NCBI GenBank assembly: GCA_004524595.1
Contig: SDOA01000147.1
Coordinates: 1 to 8,803 of the forward strand
Reading direction: 5' to 3'
Length of the DNA stretch: 8,803 nucleotides
DNA from: Candidatus Thorarchaeota archaeon
GTDB lineage: Archaea; Asgardarchaeota; Thorarchaeia; Thorarchaeales; Thorarchaeaceae
Below, piece after piece: positions 1-5,608 of this stretch; the stretch's first letter is position 1, and every line of letters begins with the position of its first letter. Position numbers and translations under genes: made by a program. The notes below the pieces were generated by a model. The model was not told the DNA's origin and ran no database searches. It was given only the letters and a program-made list of their open reading frames with translations.

Positions 1-507
1 TATCTCGACAATCTCTTGCACAACGTTAGCTAATTCATCTCGTTCCATATCCACTTCCATTTCTGAGTTGTCCCAGAGATAACGTCTTCCCGGATTGTCA
101 AACTTCTCAAAGATATCCTCAATTACACTGTCGGGAATTCTTGTGTCTGGTCGTTCCTTGTTCCATCTCAGAGCTGTTGTCACAAGTGTACTTACATGAA
201 TGATGAGAAAGCCGCATCCATTTTCTAATGCGGTCTCGAACAACTCATGTCTCATGCTCGTGTAATAGTTGGTATCATCATGAATTACACTCTTTCCCTC
301 TGTCACAAGTCGTTTGACCATTGCTAATGCTTTCTGTCGCACAATCCCCTCCTTCTCAGGCTGCCAATTAGTGTAGTATGAGTTGTCCCGCCACTCATCT
401 GTTCTCACAATCTCAACACTGAAATCTAATGCTCTTTGGATGGCATTCGCCAGGGTTGATTTTCCAGATGATGGTAGACCACAGAGGGCCAAAATGAATT
501 GATTCAT
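1..507 (-). CDS. PSTK/Kti12-family P-loop kinase, candidate L-seryl-tRNA(Sec) kinase (3' part outside window)
   Basis: The reading frame opens at ATG 507 and stays open for 169 codons to the left edge, so the C-terminus is missing. A Walker A motif GLPSSGKST lies at residues 10-18, an acidic position at D37 (RTDEWR), the family hallmark DDTNYYTSMR at 77-86, and a lid-like LRWNKERPD followed by IPDSVIEDIFEKFDNPG at about 113-140. The DDTNYY-SMR and EKFD-PG signatures are typical of L-seryl-tRNA(Sec) kinase, which phosphorylates Ser-tRNA(Sec) on the way to selenocysteine, and of the related elongator-associated Kti12. The EKFD-PG segment resembles archaeal PSTK as I remember it. Whether this genome decodes selenocysteine cannot be judged here, as no selenoprotein or SECIS was found in the window. 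The family is well supported; PSTK rather than Kti12 or a generic kinase is an inference. Only a weak ribosome site precedes the ATG. Confidence 0.8.
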   Translation of the reverse strand, partial: MNQFILALCGLPSSGKSTLANAIQRALDFSVEIVRTDEWRDNSYYTNWQPEKEGIVRQKALAMVKRLVTEGKSVIHDDTNYYTSMRHELFETALENGCGFLIIHVSTLVTTALRWNKERPDTRIPDSVIEDIFEKFDNPGRRYLWDNSEMEVDMERDELANVVQEIVEI

Positions 508-512
508 TCTAA

Positions 513-556
513 TCTAGAATTCTCTAGAAATTACAACAAATGAATGTAGTGTATAG
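513..556 (-). promoter_or_regulatory. Candidate promoter of the PSTK-like gene with a TCTAGA dyad
   Basis: On the minus strand a TATA-like CTATAC (about 551-556) lies some 45 bases before the ATG at 507, putting a transcript start near 527. Two copies of the palindrome TCTAGA (513-518 and 523-528), spaced by four bases, sit at that expected start. They could be an operator or a leader hairpin. No experiment supports either reading. Confidence 0.35.
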
Positions 557-596
557 AAAAAGAAGAAGGGAGTAGCTGGAACCATGCCCAACTACT
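557..596 (-). terminator. Hairpin plus U-tract at the end of the TFB gene
   Basis: Read on the minus strand, AGTAGTTGG (596-588) pairs with CCAGCTACT (579-571) to give a 9-bp stem that includes one U-G wobble, around an 8-base loop. The stem takes in the last two bases of the TFB stop codon. It is followed by a pyrimidine run CCCTTCTTCTTTTTC (570-556). On the plus strand the wobble pair becomes a C-A mismatch, so the minus-strand RNA is the better folder. This looks like a terminator for TFB that leads directly into the promoter of the next gene. Confidence 0.55.
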
Positions 597-1539
597 ATGG
601 TTTAATAGTAATCTTCAAGCTGTTTGCTAGGTCTTTGTACCTGTTTCTGACAGTGACCTCTGTAACATTTGATGCCTCAGCAATCTCACGTTGAGTTCGT
701 CTGTCATCTTCAATGATACCCGCAATATAGAGGGCAGCTGCTGCAAGACCGCCTGGGTCCTTTCCTGCTGTGATGCCTCTGTCTCTAGCTTCGTTGATGA
801 TATTCATGGCCGTCTGAACAGTCTTGCCATCGAGGCCAAGGTCCGCAGAAATTCTTGGCATAAGATCATTTGCAGATGGAATTGGTACCTTTACATCCAC
901 ATTTCTAAGGATCAATCTGACACATTGACCAAGCTCTTTTCTGTTAACCCGCGCTTCAGTGACAATCTCATCGAGCTGCCTTGGGATCTTATGGATTCTG
1001 CATGAGAGATAAATAGTTGCGGCAACCATTCCTTCAATGCTTCTTCCTCGTACCAGACGCCTGCTGAGAGCCTTCCTGTATACCAGTGCAGAAGTCTCTT
1101 TGGTCTCTTGAGGAACACCAAGCTGTGATGTAAGTCTGTCCATCTCACTCATGGCAATGCTAAGATTCCTGTGCTGAGAGCTATGAACTAATGTCCTGAT
1201 CTGCCATTTTCTCATTCGGTAAATTGCAGCGCGACTTGATGCAGCAATTGCACGTCCATTTGCATCACGGTCGCTCCAACCAATAGTTGTTGCAAGACCC
1301 TTGTCCGCCATAGTCAATGTCATTGGGGAACCTGTTCTAGCTCTTGCATTTCTCTCTTCAGAAGTAAAAGCACGCCATTCTGGTCCCGTGTCCATAACTC
1401 TTTCGCTAATCACACAACCACAAGATGTGCAGATCTGTTCTCCACGATTATGATCCTGATAGAAATCATTACCGCCACACACTGAACAGACAGTCATACC
1501 CTTGCTGGTGCTTGTTGCAGCACGTACTGGTCTCGCCAT
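595..1539 (-). CDS. tfb: Transcription initiation factor IIB (TFB)
   Basis: TFB recruits archaeal RNA polymerase to promoters bound by TBP and helps open the DNA. From ATG 1539 the protein has 314 residues, normal for the family. An N-terminal zinc ribbon uses C18, C21, C37 and C40 (CSVC and CTSC). The B-finger/reader follows with GPEWRAF at 52-58 and ARTGSP...ADKGLATTIGW at about 66-87. Two cyclin-type repeats fill about 105-200 and 205-305, and the second ends in the helix-turn-helix REIAEASNVTEVTVRNRYKDL. A GTG at 1548 lies in frame, but AGGTGA sits five bases before ATG 1539, so that start is preferred. About 17 residues precede the first zinc cysteine, a modest N-terminal extension. Whether this is the main TFB or one of several paralogues cannot be told from one locus. 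Confidence 0.97.
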   Translation of the reverse strand: MARPVRAATSTSKGMTVCSVCGGNDFYQDHNRGEQICTSCGCVISERVMDTGPEWRAFTSEERNARARTGSPMTLTMADKGLATTIGWSDRDANGRAIAASSRAAIYRMRKWQIRTLVHSSQHRNLSIAMSEMDRLTSQLGVPQETKETSALVYRKALSRRLVRGRSIEGMVAATIYLSCRIHKIPRQLDEIVTEARVNRKELGQCVRLILRNVDVKVPIPSANDLMPRISADLGLDGKTVQTAMNIINEARDRGITAGKDPGGLAAAALYIAGIIEDDRRTQREIAEASNVTEVTVRNRYKDLANSLKITIKP

Positions 1540-1568
1540 TTTAGTCACCTAATTTTTTCCCCCTCATT

Positions 1569-1607
1569 CATATATGGCCGTCGAGGTACTTTGTATCGAT
1601 TTACAAA
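1569..1607 (-). promoter_or_regulatory. Candidate proximal TFB promoter with inverted repeat
   Basis: The palindrome CATATATG (1569-1576) is a plausible TATA element that would start transcripts near 1547, giving an almost leaderless TFB message. Just upstream on the minus strand is a perfect inverted repeat, TTTGTA (1590-1595) and TACAAA (1602-1607), with a 6-base spacer. It could bind a regulator next to the promoter. A second TATA-like element, TTATATA, lies further upstream at 1653-1659. Confidence 0.4.
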
Positions 1608-1652
1608 ATCGCAACCTGAGGAGGAATGCTTCCCCAAGCGCGCATTTCTACG

Positions 1653-1659
1653 TATATAA
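1653..1659 (-). promoter_or_regulatory. Candidate distal TATA box upstream of TFB
   Basis: TTATATA on the minus strand, within CTTATATACG, is close to the archaeal TATA consensus and would start a transcript near 1630, giving TFB a leader of about 90 bases. The plus strand also reads TATATAAG here, so direction is ambiguous. The gap between TFB and the next gene (1540-1754, 215 bases) holds the two TATA candidates, the inverted repeat at 1590-1607, and a small GCTT/AAGC hairpin at 1628-1639. I see no gene in it. Confidence 0.3.
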
Positions 1660-1754
1660 GTCTAAGCATGAAAGAGCTATTGTACCGTTCACTATCCGCC
1701 ATTATTCACAGAGAGTATGTTATTCTCAATAGTATGTATGGACATTATATCCTA

Positions 1755-2117
1755 CTACATAATTATCTTTCCTATAACTGTAGATGTGTCTTCATTTGCT
1801 CCCTTAAGAATCATCTGACGCAGCGTCGATTTGAAGTATTTATCAAGCTCATCAATTGATCTCAATGTGATCTTCAATATAGTATCAACATTAGAATTCG
1901 TAATCTCAATCTTGGCATCCTGCCCTTTCTGCCTAGCTTTTTCCACTTGAGCAAGTGCAGCTCGTATTTCTTCCCATCCTTCAACATAATGAACATCTAT
2001 TTGTTGAAACATTGAAGCAAACCTACCATCTTCTTTGTATTTGCCTCCTCGCTGTAGAATATAACCTCGTATAAAGAATGGAGTAATGCCATAAACTAAC
2101 AATCTACTAAAATTCAA
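1755..2117 (-). CDS. Hypothetical protein, 120 residues, helix-rich
   Basis: I do not recognise this family. The frame reads as ordinary coding sequence with varied third positions, and it ends at TAG. The first 25 residues are fairly hydrophobic and basic (ITPFFIRGYILQ). Residues about 45-70 (EGWEEIRAALAQVEKARQKG) and 85-105 (SIDELDKYFKSTLRQMI) look like amphipathic helices, with a short IEITNSNVDTILKI strand-like stretch between them. An in-frame stop lies just upstream, and the earliest start is TTG 2117, which has no ribosome site but a T-rich stretch. A TTG at 2102 or the internal ATG at residue 36 are other options. It follows the 190-residue gene on the same strand, with a candidate structured RNA between them. 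It may be a real small protein or the surviving part of a longer one. No signal peptide or metal motif is seen. Confidence 0.6.
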   Translation of the reverse strand: MNFSRLLVYGITPFFIRGYILQRGGKYKEDGRFASMFQQIDVHYVEGWEEIRAALAQVEKARQKGQDAKIEITNSNVDTILKITLRSIDELDKYFKSTLRQMILKGANEDTSTVIGKIIM

Positions 2118-2139
2118 GAATCAAAAATAAAACAAGGGA

Positions 2140-2219
2140 GAGGAGAACGCCTGATTGCGAAAGGAAGTCCAGCTGTGTGGGGGCAGCTGAAACAAGGAGA
2201 TGATCAGACGTCACTCCTC
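2140..2219 (-). ncRNA. Candidate structured RNA between two minus-strand genes
   Basis: An 80-base element folds as three nested helices. Outer: GAGGAG (2219-2214) with CTCCTC (2145-2140). Middle: ACGTCTGAT (2211-2203) with ATCAGGCGT (2155-2147), nine continuous pairs with one G-U. Inner: two CAGCTG copies (2189-2184 and 2175-2170) closing an 8-base loop CCCCCACA. Between the middle and inner helices lies a nearly symmetric 13/14-base pyrimidine-rich internal loop. On the plus strand the G-U becomes a C-A mismatch, so minus is favoured. A U-rich run (2134-2114) follows directly. It could be a terminator or attenuator, a 3' element of the 190-residue gene, a leader element of the 120-residue gene, or a free small RNA. 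It does not match tRNA, box C/D, SECIS or any riboswitch I know. Confidence 0.5.
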
Positions 2220-2233
2220 ACTTTTTACCAATA

Positions 2234-2806
2234 TTATTCAAGACATGCCATCTGCTTTATTGCAGAATCTGGGATAATGTGGATATTACCATAGAATTCT
2301 GCTCCAGAATCAGCAACTGTCTTTGAGAGAGCTACCTTCAGGAGACCGTCTGTCTTTCCCAATAGATATCCTGCTATGTATTGTAAGGGAACATGCATTT
2401 TATCAGCTTGTTCTTTGGACATAGCACAGCACTCCACACCAGGGCTTTCGAAGATGACCTCTACTGTCTTGTGCTCTTCACAGGAAGCATGTCGGATCAA
2501 CTGCTTGGTCCTCTCTGATATTTTCTTGCTACCTGTAACGCTCTCTACTCTACTAGTATCATAATGAAATGGATCTCCTGTCAGACGATGAACTGCTGGG
2601 GACAGATAGAGAGTCTTCTCAGAGAAGTGTGCAATTTGCTCATCTCCACCATCGACAAATCTCTTGTCCTCACTCTCTCCGACCAAATATCGGATTCTGT
2701 AATGCTTGGCATCTACTCTCTTCTTCTCGTCATGTTCATTGACGGTTACCATCGTATCTTCCCACATCTCAATGGGAGTGAATGGATTCTTTGATACTTC
2801 AATCAT
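2234..2806 (-). CDS. Hypothetical protein, 190 residues
   Basis: I do not recognise the family. ATG 2806 has a clear ribosome site, GGTGAT, five bases upstream, and the gene ends at TAA. The protein looks soluble, with no signal peptide or membrane segment. The N-terminal half is charged (MWEDTMVTVNEHDEKKRVDAK) and may be beta-rich. The middle holds RLTGDPFHYDTSRVESVTGSKKIS. The C-terminal half (about 138-185) has HVPLQYIAGYLLGKTDG and EFYGNIHIIPDSAIKQM, the segment most like a conserved core. Cysteines at 109, 126, 127 and 188 do not form a standard metal motif. It is transcribed divergently from the membrane methyltransferase at 2913, and the shared promoter has a strong dyad, so joint regulation of the two is likely. 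Function is unknown. Confidence 0.8.
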   Translation of the reverse strand: MIEVSKNPFTPIEMWEDTMVTVNEHDEKKRVDAKHYRIRYLVGESEDKRFVDGGDEQIAHFSEKTLYLSPAVHRLTGDPFHYDTSRVESVTGSKKISERTKQLIRHASCEEHKTVEVIFESPGVECCAMSKEQADKMHVPLQYIAGYLLGKTDGLLKVALSKTVADSGAEFYGNIHIIPDSAIKQMACLE

Positions 2807-2831
2807 TAAATATCACCATAAGGAAATATTA

Positions 2832-2859
2832 TTAACTATTGTTAATATACAATAGTTAA
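2832..2859. promoter_or_regulatory. Operator-like inverted repeat in a divergent promoter
   Basis: A perfect inverted repeat has 10-base arms, TTAACTATTG (2832-2841) and CAATAGTTAA (2850-2859), around the 8-base spacer TTAATATA. It lies in the 106-base gap between divergent genes starting at 2806 and 2913. Candidate TATA boxes flank or overlap it: TTATAAGG (2861-2868) for the plus gene, and TATATTAA in the spacer or AATAATATTT (about 2825-2834) for the minus gene. A dimeric helix-turn-helix regulator bound here would be expected to affect both directions. Confidence 0.65.
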
Positions 2860-2912
2860 CTTATAAGGTTGGTGAAATATGACCTCTTAACGGAAAACAG
2901 GAATGAACTGCA

Positions 2913-3491
2913 ATGATAGAATATCTTTCAATTGTCTTAGCCTCGACCGCATTTGGTATCCAACATAGCGGCATTTCAGCCCTTAGGGTAAAGAATTGGA
3001 TTATTGACAAATATGGAAAACAGGGCTATGCTACTATTTTCAATGTTACTAGTGTACTGACTCTATCCTTTGCATTTCTCTCGATGAACTTCTGGAATTG
3101 GCTCTATTTCCTTACACCTCCTTCTCTCATTCACATCGTTCTGATTGTATCTGGAGTAGCGGCTGGAACAATTGGTGCTGTAGTTGCCATGAAGGCTTCT
3201 GCTGTCATTTCAGTAAGTACAGTAGCTGATATGCGGACTGATAGAAAAGCAGAACTTGTCACCGATGGTATCTATTCTAAGGTTCGACACCCCTTGTACT
3301 TGGCTACGATTTTGGTCTTTGGTGCCATGGCAATGATTTATCCATTTCCTAATGTTGTAATATTCGCGGTCTCTATGATCTTCTATACCTTGATTGGAGC
3401 ATACCTCGAAGAGCGGAAGCTCATCATTCATTATGGTGATGATTATCTTGAGTATAAAAAACAGGTTGGATTTATTCTACCTCGTTTCTAA
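2913..3491 (+). CDS. Membrane methyltransferase of the ICMT/PEMT superfamily, MddA/NnrU-like
   Basis: This 192-residue integral membrane protein has about five hydrophobic segments (roughly 3-20, 40-60, 71-93, 128-147 and 148-165). The C-terminal S-adenosylmethionine-binding signature of isoprenylcysteine carboxyl and phospholipid methyltransferases is clear: DGIYSKVRHPLY at 118-129, the EE pair at 166-167, then HYGDDYLEYKKQVGFILPR at 173-191. The N-terminal GIQHSGISALRVKNW (15-29) resembles the QHS-ARxxFK region of MddA (methanethiol S-methyltransferase) and NnrU-like proteins. Candidate substrates are therefore a small thiol, a lipid headgroup or a prenylated cysteine; the sequence does not decide. 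ATG 2913 has a modest AGGA upstream. The gene is divergent from the 190-residue protein across the dyad at 2832-2859, and it converges with the minus-strand gene ending at 3500, leaving only 8 bases between the stops. Confidence 0.87.
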   Translation: MIEYLSIVLASTAFGIQHSGISALRVKNWIIDKYGKQGYATIFNVTSVLTLSFAFLSMNFWNWLYFLTPPSLIHIVLIVSGVAAGTIGAVVAMKASAVISVSTVADMRTDRKAELVTDGIYSKVRHPLYLATILVFGAMAMIYPFPNVVIFAVSMIFYTLIGAYLEERKLIIHYGDDYLEYKKQVGFILPRF

Positions 3492-3499
3492 AGGATGTT

Positions 3500-3946
3500 C
3501 TACTTCATCATCTTTTGAATCTTTGAGAGGTGTCTTGATCTCTTCACCGCCTCTGGGGATATCTCATGAATCTCTCCCTTTTCTACAACATAGTGCTTTG
3601 TTTGTAAGTCAGGAGTAAAATGCCGTCTGATGTCTTCGATGACATAGTGCAATTGAACACAATGAGGACTACCATCAATCGTCAATACTGTAATCTCTGC
3701 GATGTCTGCATATCTTACAATCGAGGCAATTTTAAATCCGGCTTGATTTACATGAGTTTCTTCCAGACATACGTGAAGAATGGTACATCCGTTCTCTCTC
3801 GCAGCAAACTCTTTGATGATGTCTGGAAATCTGTCCATGCAACTCCCAATTAGGAGGAGTCTCCCTTTACTTCTTAACCGTTCATCTCCTACATTGATAC
3901 GCATTAATTCCTGTATTTCCATCAATTCCTCTCTCAAGGTTACCAT
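3500..3946 (-). CDS. Conserved-looking Cys/His-rich protein of unknown function
   Basis: I cannot name a family with confidence. The 148-residue protein looks like a compact alpha/beta fold: a helix (1-25), a strand RLLLIGSC at 29-36 followed by MDRFPDIIKEFA, ILHVCLEETHVNQAGF at 56-71, a strand ITVLTIDGSPHCVQLHYVIEDIRRH at 85-109, then KHYVVEKGEIHEISPEAVKRSRHL at 117-140. C36, C54, C60, H65, H95, C96 and H100 are candidate metal or redox residues, with IDGSPHCxQLH the most distinctive motif. ATG 3946 overlaps the upstream gene's stop by 7 bases (ATGGTAA), suggesting translational coupling. An in-frame ATG at 3922 has a better ribosome site (GAGAGG) and may be the real start. It is the last gene of a three-gene minus-strand cluster. 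Confidence 0.8.
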   Translation of the reverse strand: MVTLREELMEIQELMRINVGDERLRSKGRLLLIGSCMDRFPDIIKEFAARENGCTILHVCLEETHVNQAGFKIASIVRYADIAEITVLTIDGSPHCVQLHYVIEDIRRHFTPDLQTKHYVVEKGEIHEISPEAVKRSRHLSKIQKMMK

Positions 3947-4878
3947 TTCCTACGAATAGTCGGGGACTCATCGTGCTCTGGTGCTGCTGTCCGATGTTCT
4001 CCAAGGTGTGGTGCAATACGAGCTATAATATCACCTTCGAAGACATAATTCATTCGACTTAGTGAAACCACCGTGCCCTCGATAGGTGTTGTTACATCTA
4101 TCTTATCTTGCACCTTCCCAATTACTATCTCACTCTGCACGCTTTCACCAAGATTGACCCTGGGTACGAAAAATCCTTCGGTTTCCACATTGATAGGTGT
4201 TAATCTGCCAGTTAGTGCTACCGAGGTCTCTATCCTCTCTCCAGAAATCATATCCTTCAAACGCATGAAATTAAGAATTGCCTCACGTACTTCAACAGAC
4301 GCTTGAGAGTCTACTTGGTCACTATCACCTCTCATTTCGATTGTTACAATGGGTATCCCCTCATGAGAGGCTTCTGTTGTCAGGCTTCCCCGTTGACCTG
4401 AACTCTGCACTGCAATAGGAAGTGCAATCTGCGATGCTAGATTCCGTACATGGATATACTCTCTATGCATGGATACAATATGGCTCATGCAATTCTGCCA
4501 CCCTGTTCTCAGATGAATGATGTAGTCTGCTTGAGCTGCCTTCCGCCATATCTCCCACGCTGTTCTCTCTGTTACTGTGCCATGTTCGTCTCCTGGAAAC
4601 ACAGAATCTAGATCCTTCGAATCTAATGGTGACACTTTTGTGCCAAGTCTGAAGGCTAATGGATTGGCAACTGGAAGAACTGTTACTGATCCATCAATTC
4701 GGTCAAGGCCCTCTAGATGCCTCATTATCAAGTAACTCGTATATACATCCGTGGCAGATCCCCCATCCATTGCTGCAATGATTAAGAGGTTGGGTCTCTC
4801 TTCACCAAATGTATAGAATCCAAGTGTTGTGCCTGTCTTTAAATCAACATCCACCGCATCTACAACAGCCTTGACCAT
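3940..4878 (-). CDS. Aspartoacylase/succinylglutamate desuccinylase (M14-like) homologue with degenerate zinc site
   Basis: The architecture matches the AstE/AspA family: a zinc-carboxypeptidase-like domain (about 1-210) and a C-terminal beta domain with TPIEGTVV...YVFEGDIIARIAP (264-290). Family landmarks are recognisable: VANPLAF (70-76), DLDSVFPG (89-96), TERTAWEIWRKAAQADYIIHLRTG (103-126), GSLTTEASHEGIPIVTIEMRG (164-184). The key residues have changed. The usual GxHGxE zinc motif reads AMDGGS (36-41), DLHTG reads HLRTG (122-126), and the substrate-binding NR of DLNRxFPG reads DS (91-92). The late Glu (E181) remains. All three zinc ligands are thus replaced, so ordinary deacylation is unlikely; a binding or regulatory role is an inference. 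ATG 4878 is preferred because AAGGT lies upstream; a TTG at 4896 is also in frame. The gene follows the methyltransferase-like gene by 65 bases and overlaps the next gene. Confidence 0.85.
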   Translation of the reverse strand: MVKAVVDAVDVDLKTGTTLGFYTFGEERPNLLIIAAMDGGSATDVYTSYLIMRHLEGLDRIDGSVTVLPVANPLAFRLGTKVSPLDSKDLDSVFPGDEHGTVTERTAWEIWRKAAQADYIIHLRTGWQNCMSHIVSMHREYIHVRNLASQIALPIAVQSSGQRGSLTTEASHEGIPIVTIEMRGDSDQVDSQASVEVREAILNFMRLKDMISGERIETSVALTGRLTPINVETEGFFVPRVNLGESVQSEIVIGKVQDKIDVTTPIEGTVVSLSRMNYVFEGDIIARIAPHLGEHRTAAPEHDESPTIRRKW

Positions 4879-4943
4879 GAAAAGACCTTCTTTCAACTGA
4901 TATGCAATTAGTGTTCTACCAAAATATGAAGCGGTGTATGACT

Positions 4944-5597
4944 TTAACCTGCTTTGGAAACCCGTTCCTCGCTACAATTGAAAAGGAATACATCTGTTTT
5001 GAACTCCCTCCTGATGAACGAATCATGTCTGCTTAGCGCATAGGGACTCCTCAAACGTGTATGCTCGACCTCTAAGAGTTCCGGGTGTCCACACATCTCA
5101 GGATTACCTATCCATGCTGTTGGGATGCCCTTTTCCACGATATCTATACCAGTCATGGAGAGATATGGTTCCCAGCTCATGATTATGAAGGATGGTCTAT
5201 ATCTCTCAATGGATTCGAGAGCATCTAATGTTTCAACCCATTTTGGATATGCAATGCTATATCTCCCATCCTTTGCATCAGTTGCAATAATCTTTCGTTT
5301 AATGGTTGGTTGCAGAAATTCTGTGAGTTTACCATCACCGCTCATGACTTCTAATATTGGGCTACTACTATCACTTGTTATGATTGTTCTGTTGATTACA
5401 GATGAAAGTTCATTGATGAATTCCTCGTTATAAATCTGAAAAACCCATCTTCCACCCAAATTTGACCCGTTACAATATGCTTTGACCTCTATTATTTGTT
5501 CTAGTCTTTCGAAGAATTGCAGAACTTCTGCATAAGCTCGGAGGTCTCTATGGATATCCATGTATTCAATGGCGTGCCGGATAGTCATAGTAATCAT
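4944..5597 (-). CDS. Putative class I SAM-dependent methyltransferase-like protein
   Basis: A 217-residue soluble protein. The N-terminal 75 residues are mainly helical. A Rossmann-type motif I follows at 80-94 (PILEVMSGDGKLTEF), then an acidic position at D107 (IIATDAKDGRY) that could contact the ribose of S-adenosylmethionine. SFIIMSWEPYLSMTG at 136-150 occupies the motif IV region, and AWIGNPEMCG (161-170) comes later. The pattern LEVxSGDGxLT...P.FIIMSWEPY...IGNPExCG resembles uncharacterised methyltransferase-fold proteins. The substrate is unknown. ATG 5597 has no ribosome site, and an AT-rich TATA-like stretch (5609-5619) lies close upstream, so translation may be leaderless; an ATG at 5588 is a possible alternative start. 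It heads the minus-strand cluster with the degenerate aspartoacylase-like gene and the Cys/His-rich gene. Confidence 0.75.
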   Translation of the reverse strand: MITMTIRHAIEYMDIHRDLRAYAEVLQFFERLEQIIEVKAYCNGSNLGGRWVFQIYNEEFINELSSVINRTIITSDSSSPILEVMSGDGKLTEFLQPTIKRKIIATDAKDGRYSIAYPKWVETLDALESIERYRPSFIIMSWEPYLSMTGIDIVEKGIPTAWIGNPEMCGHPELLEVEHTRLRSPYALSRHDSFIRREFKTDVFLFNCSEERVSKAG

Positions 5598-5608
5598 TAT
5601 CCATGGGA

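Noticed and set aside
691..1148. Frames in other phases within the TFB gene
   Set aside because: They are shadows of the clearly conserved TFB coding sequence and lack ribosome sites and family features.
1626..1859. Plus-strand frame of 77 codons preceded by a GAGGAGGA ribosome-like sequence
   Set aside because: The spacing to ATG is only about one base, the peptide is low-quality and Tyr/Cys/Leu-rich, and its last third overlaps the better-supported minus-strand 120-residue gene.
2150..2170. TPP riboswitch or hammerhead-like fragment (CTGATTGCGAAAGGAAG) on the plus strand
   Set aside because: Only a short local resemblance; the other conserved halves are missing and no plus-strand gene follows.
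2140..2219. SECIS element or box C/D RNA
   Set aside because: The upstream minus-strand gene ends in TAA with no in-frame TGA extension, the archaeal SECIS GAA/A core is absent, and proper C and D boxes with guide spacing are lacking.
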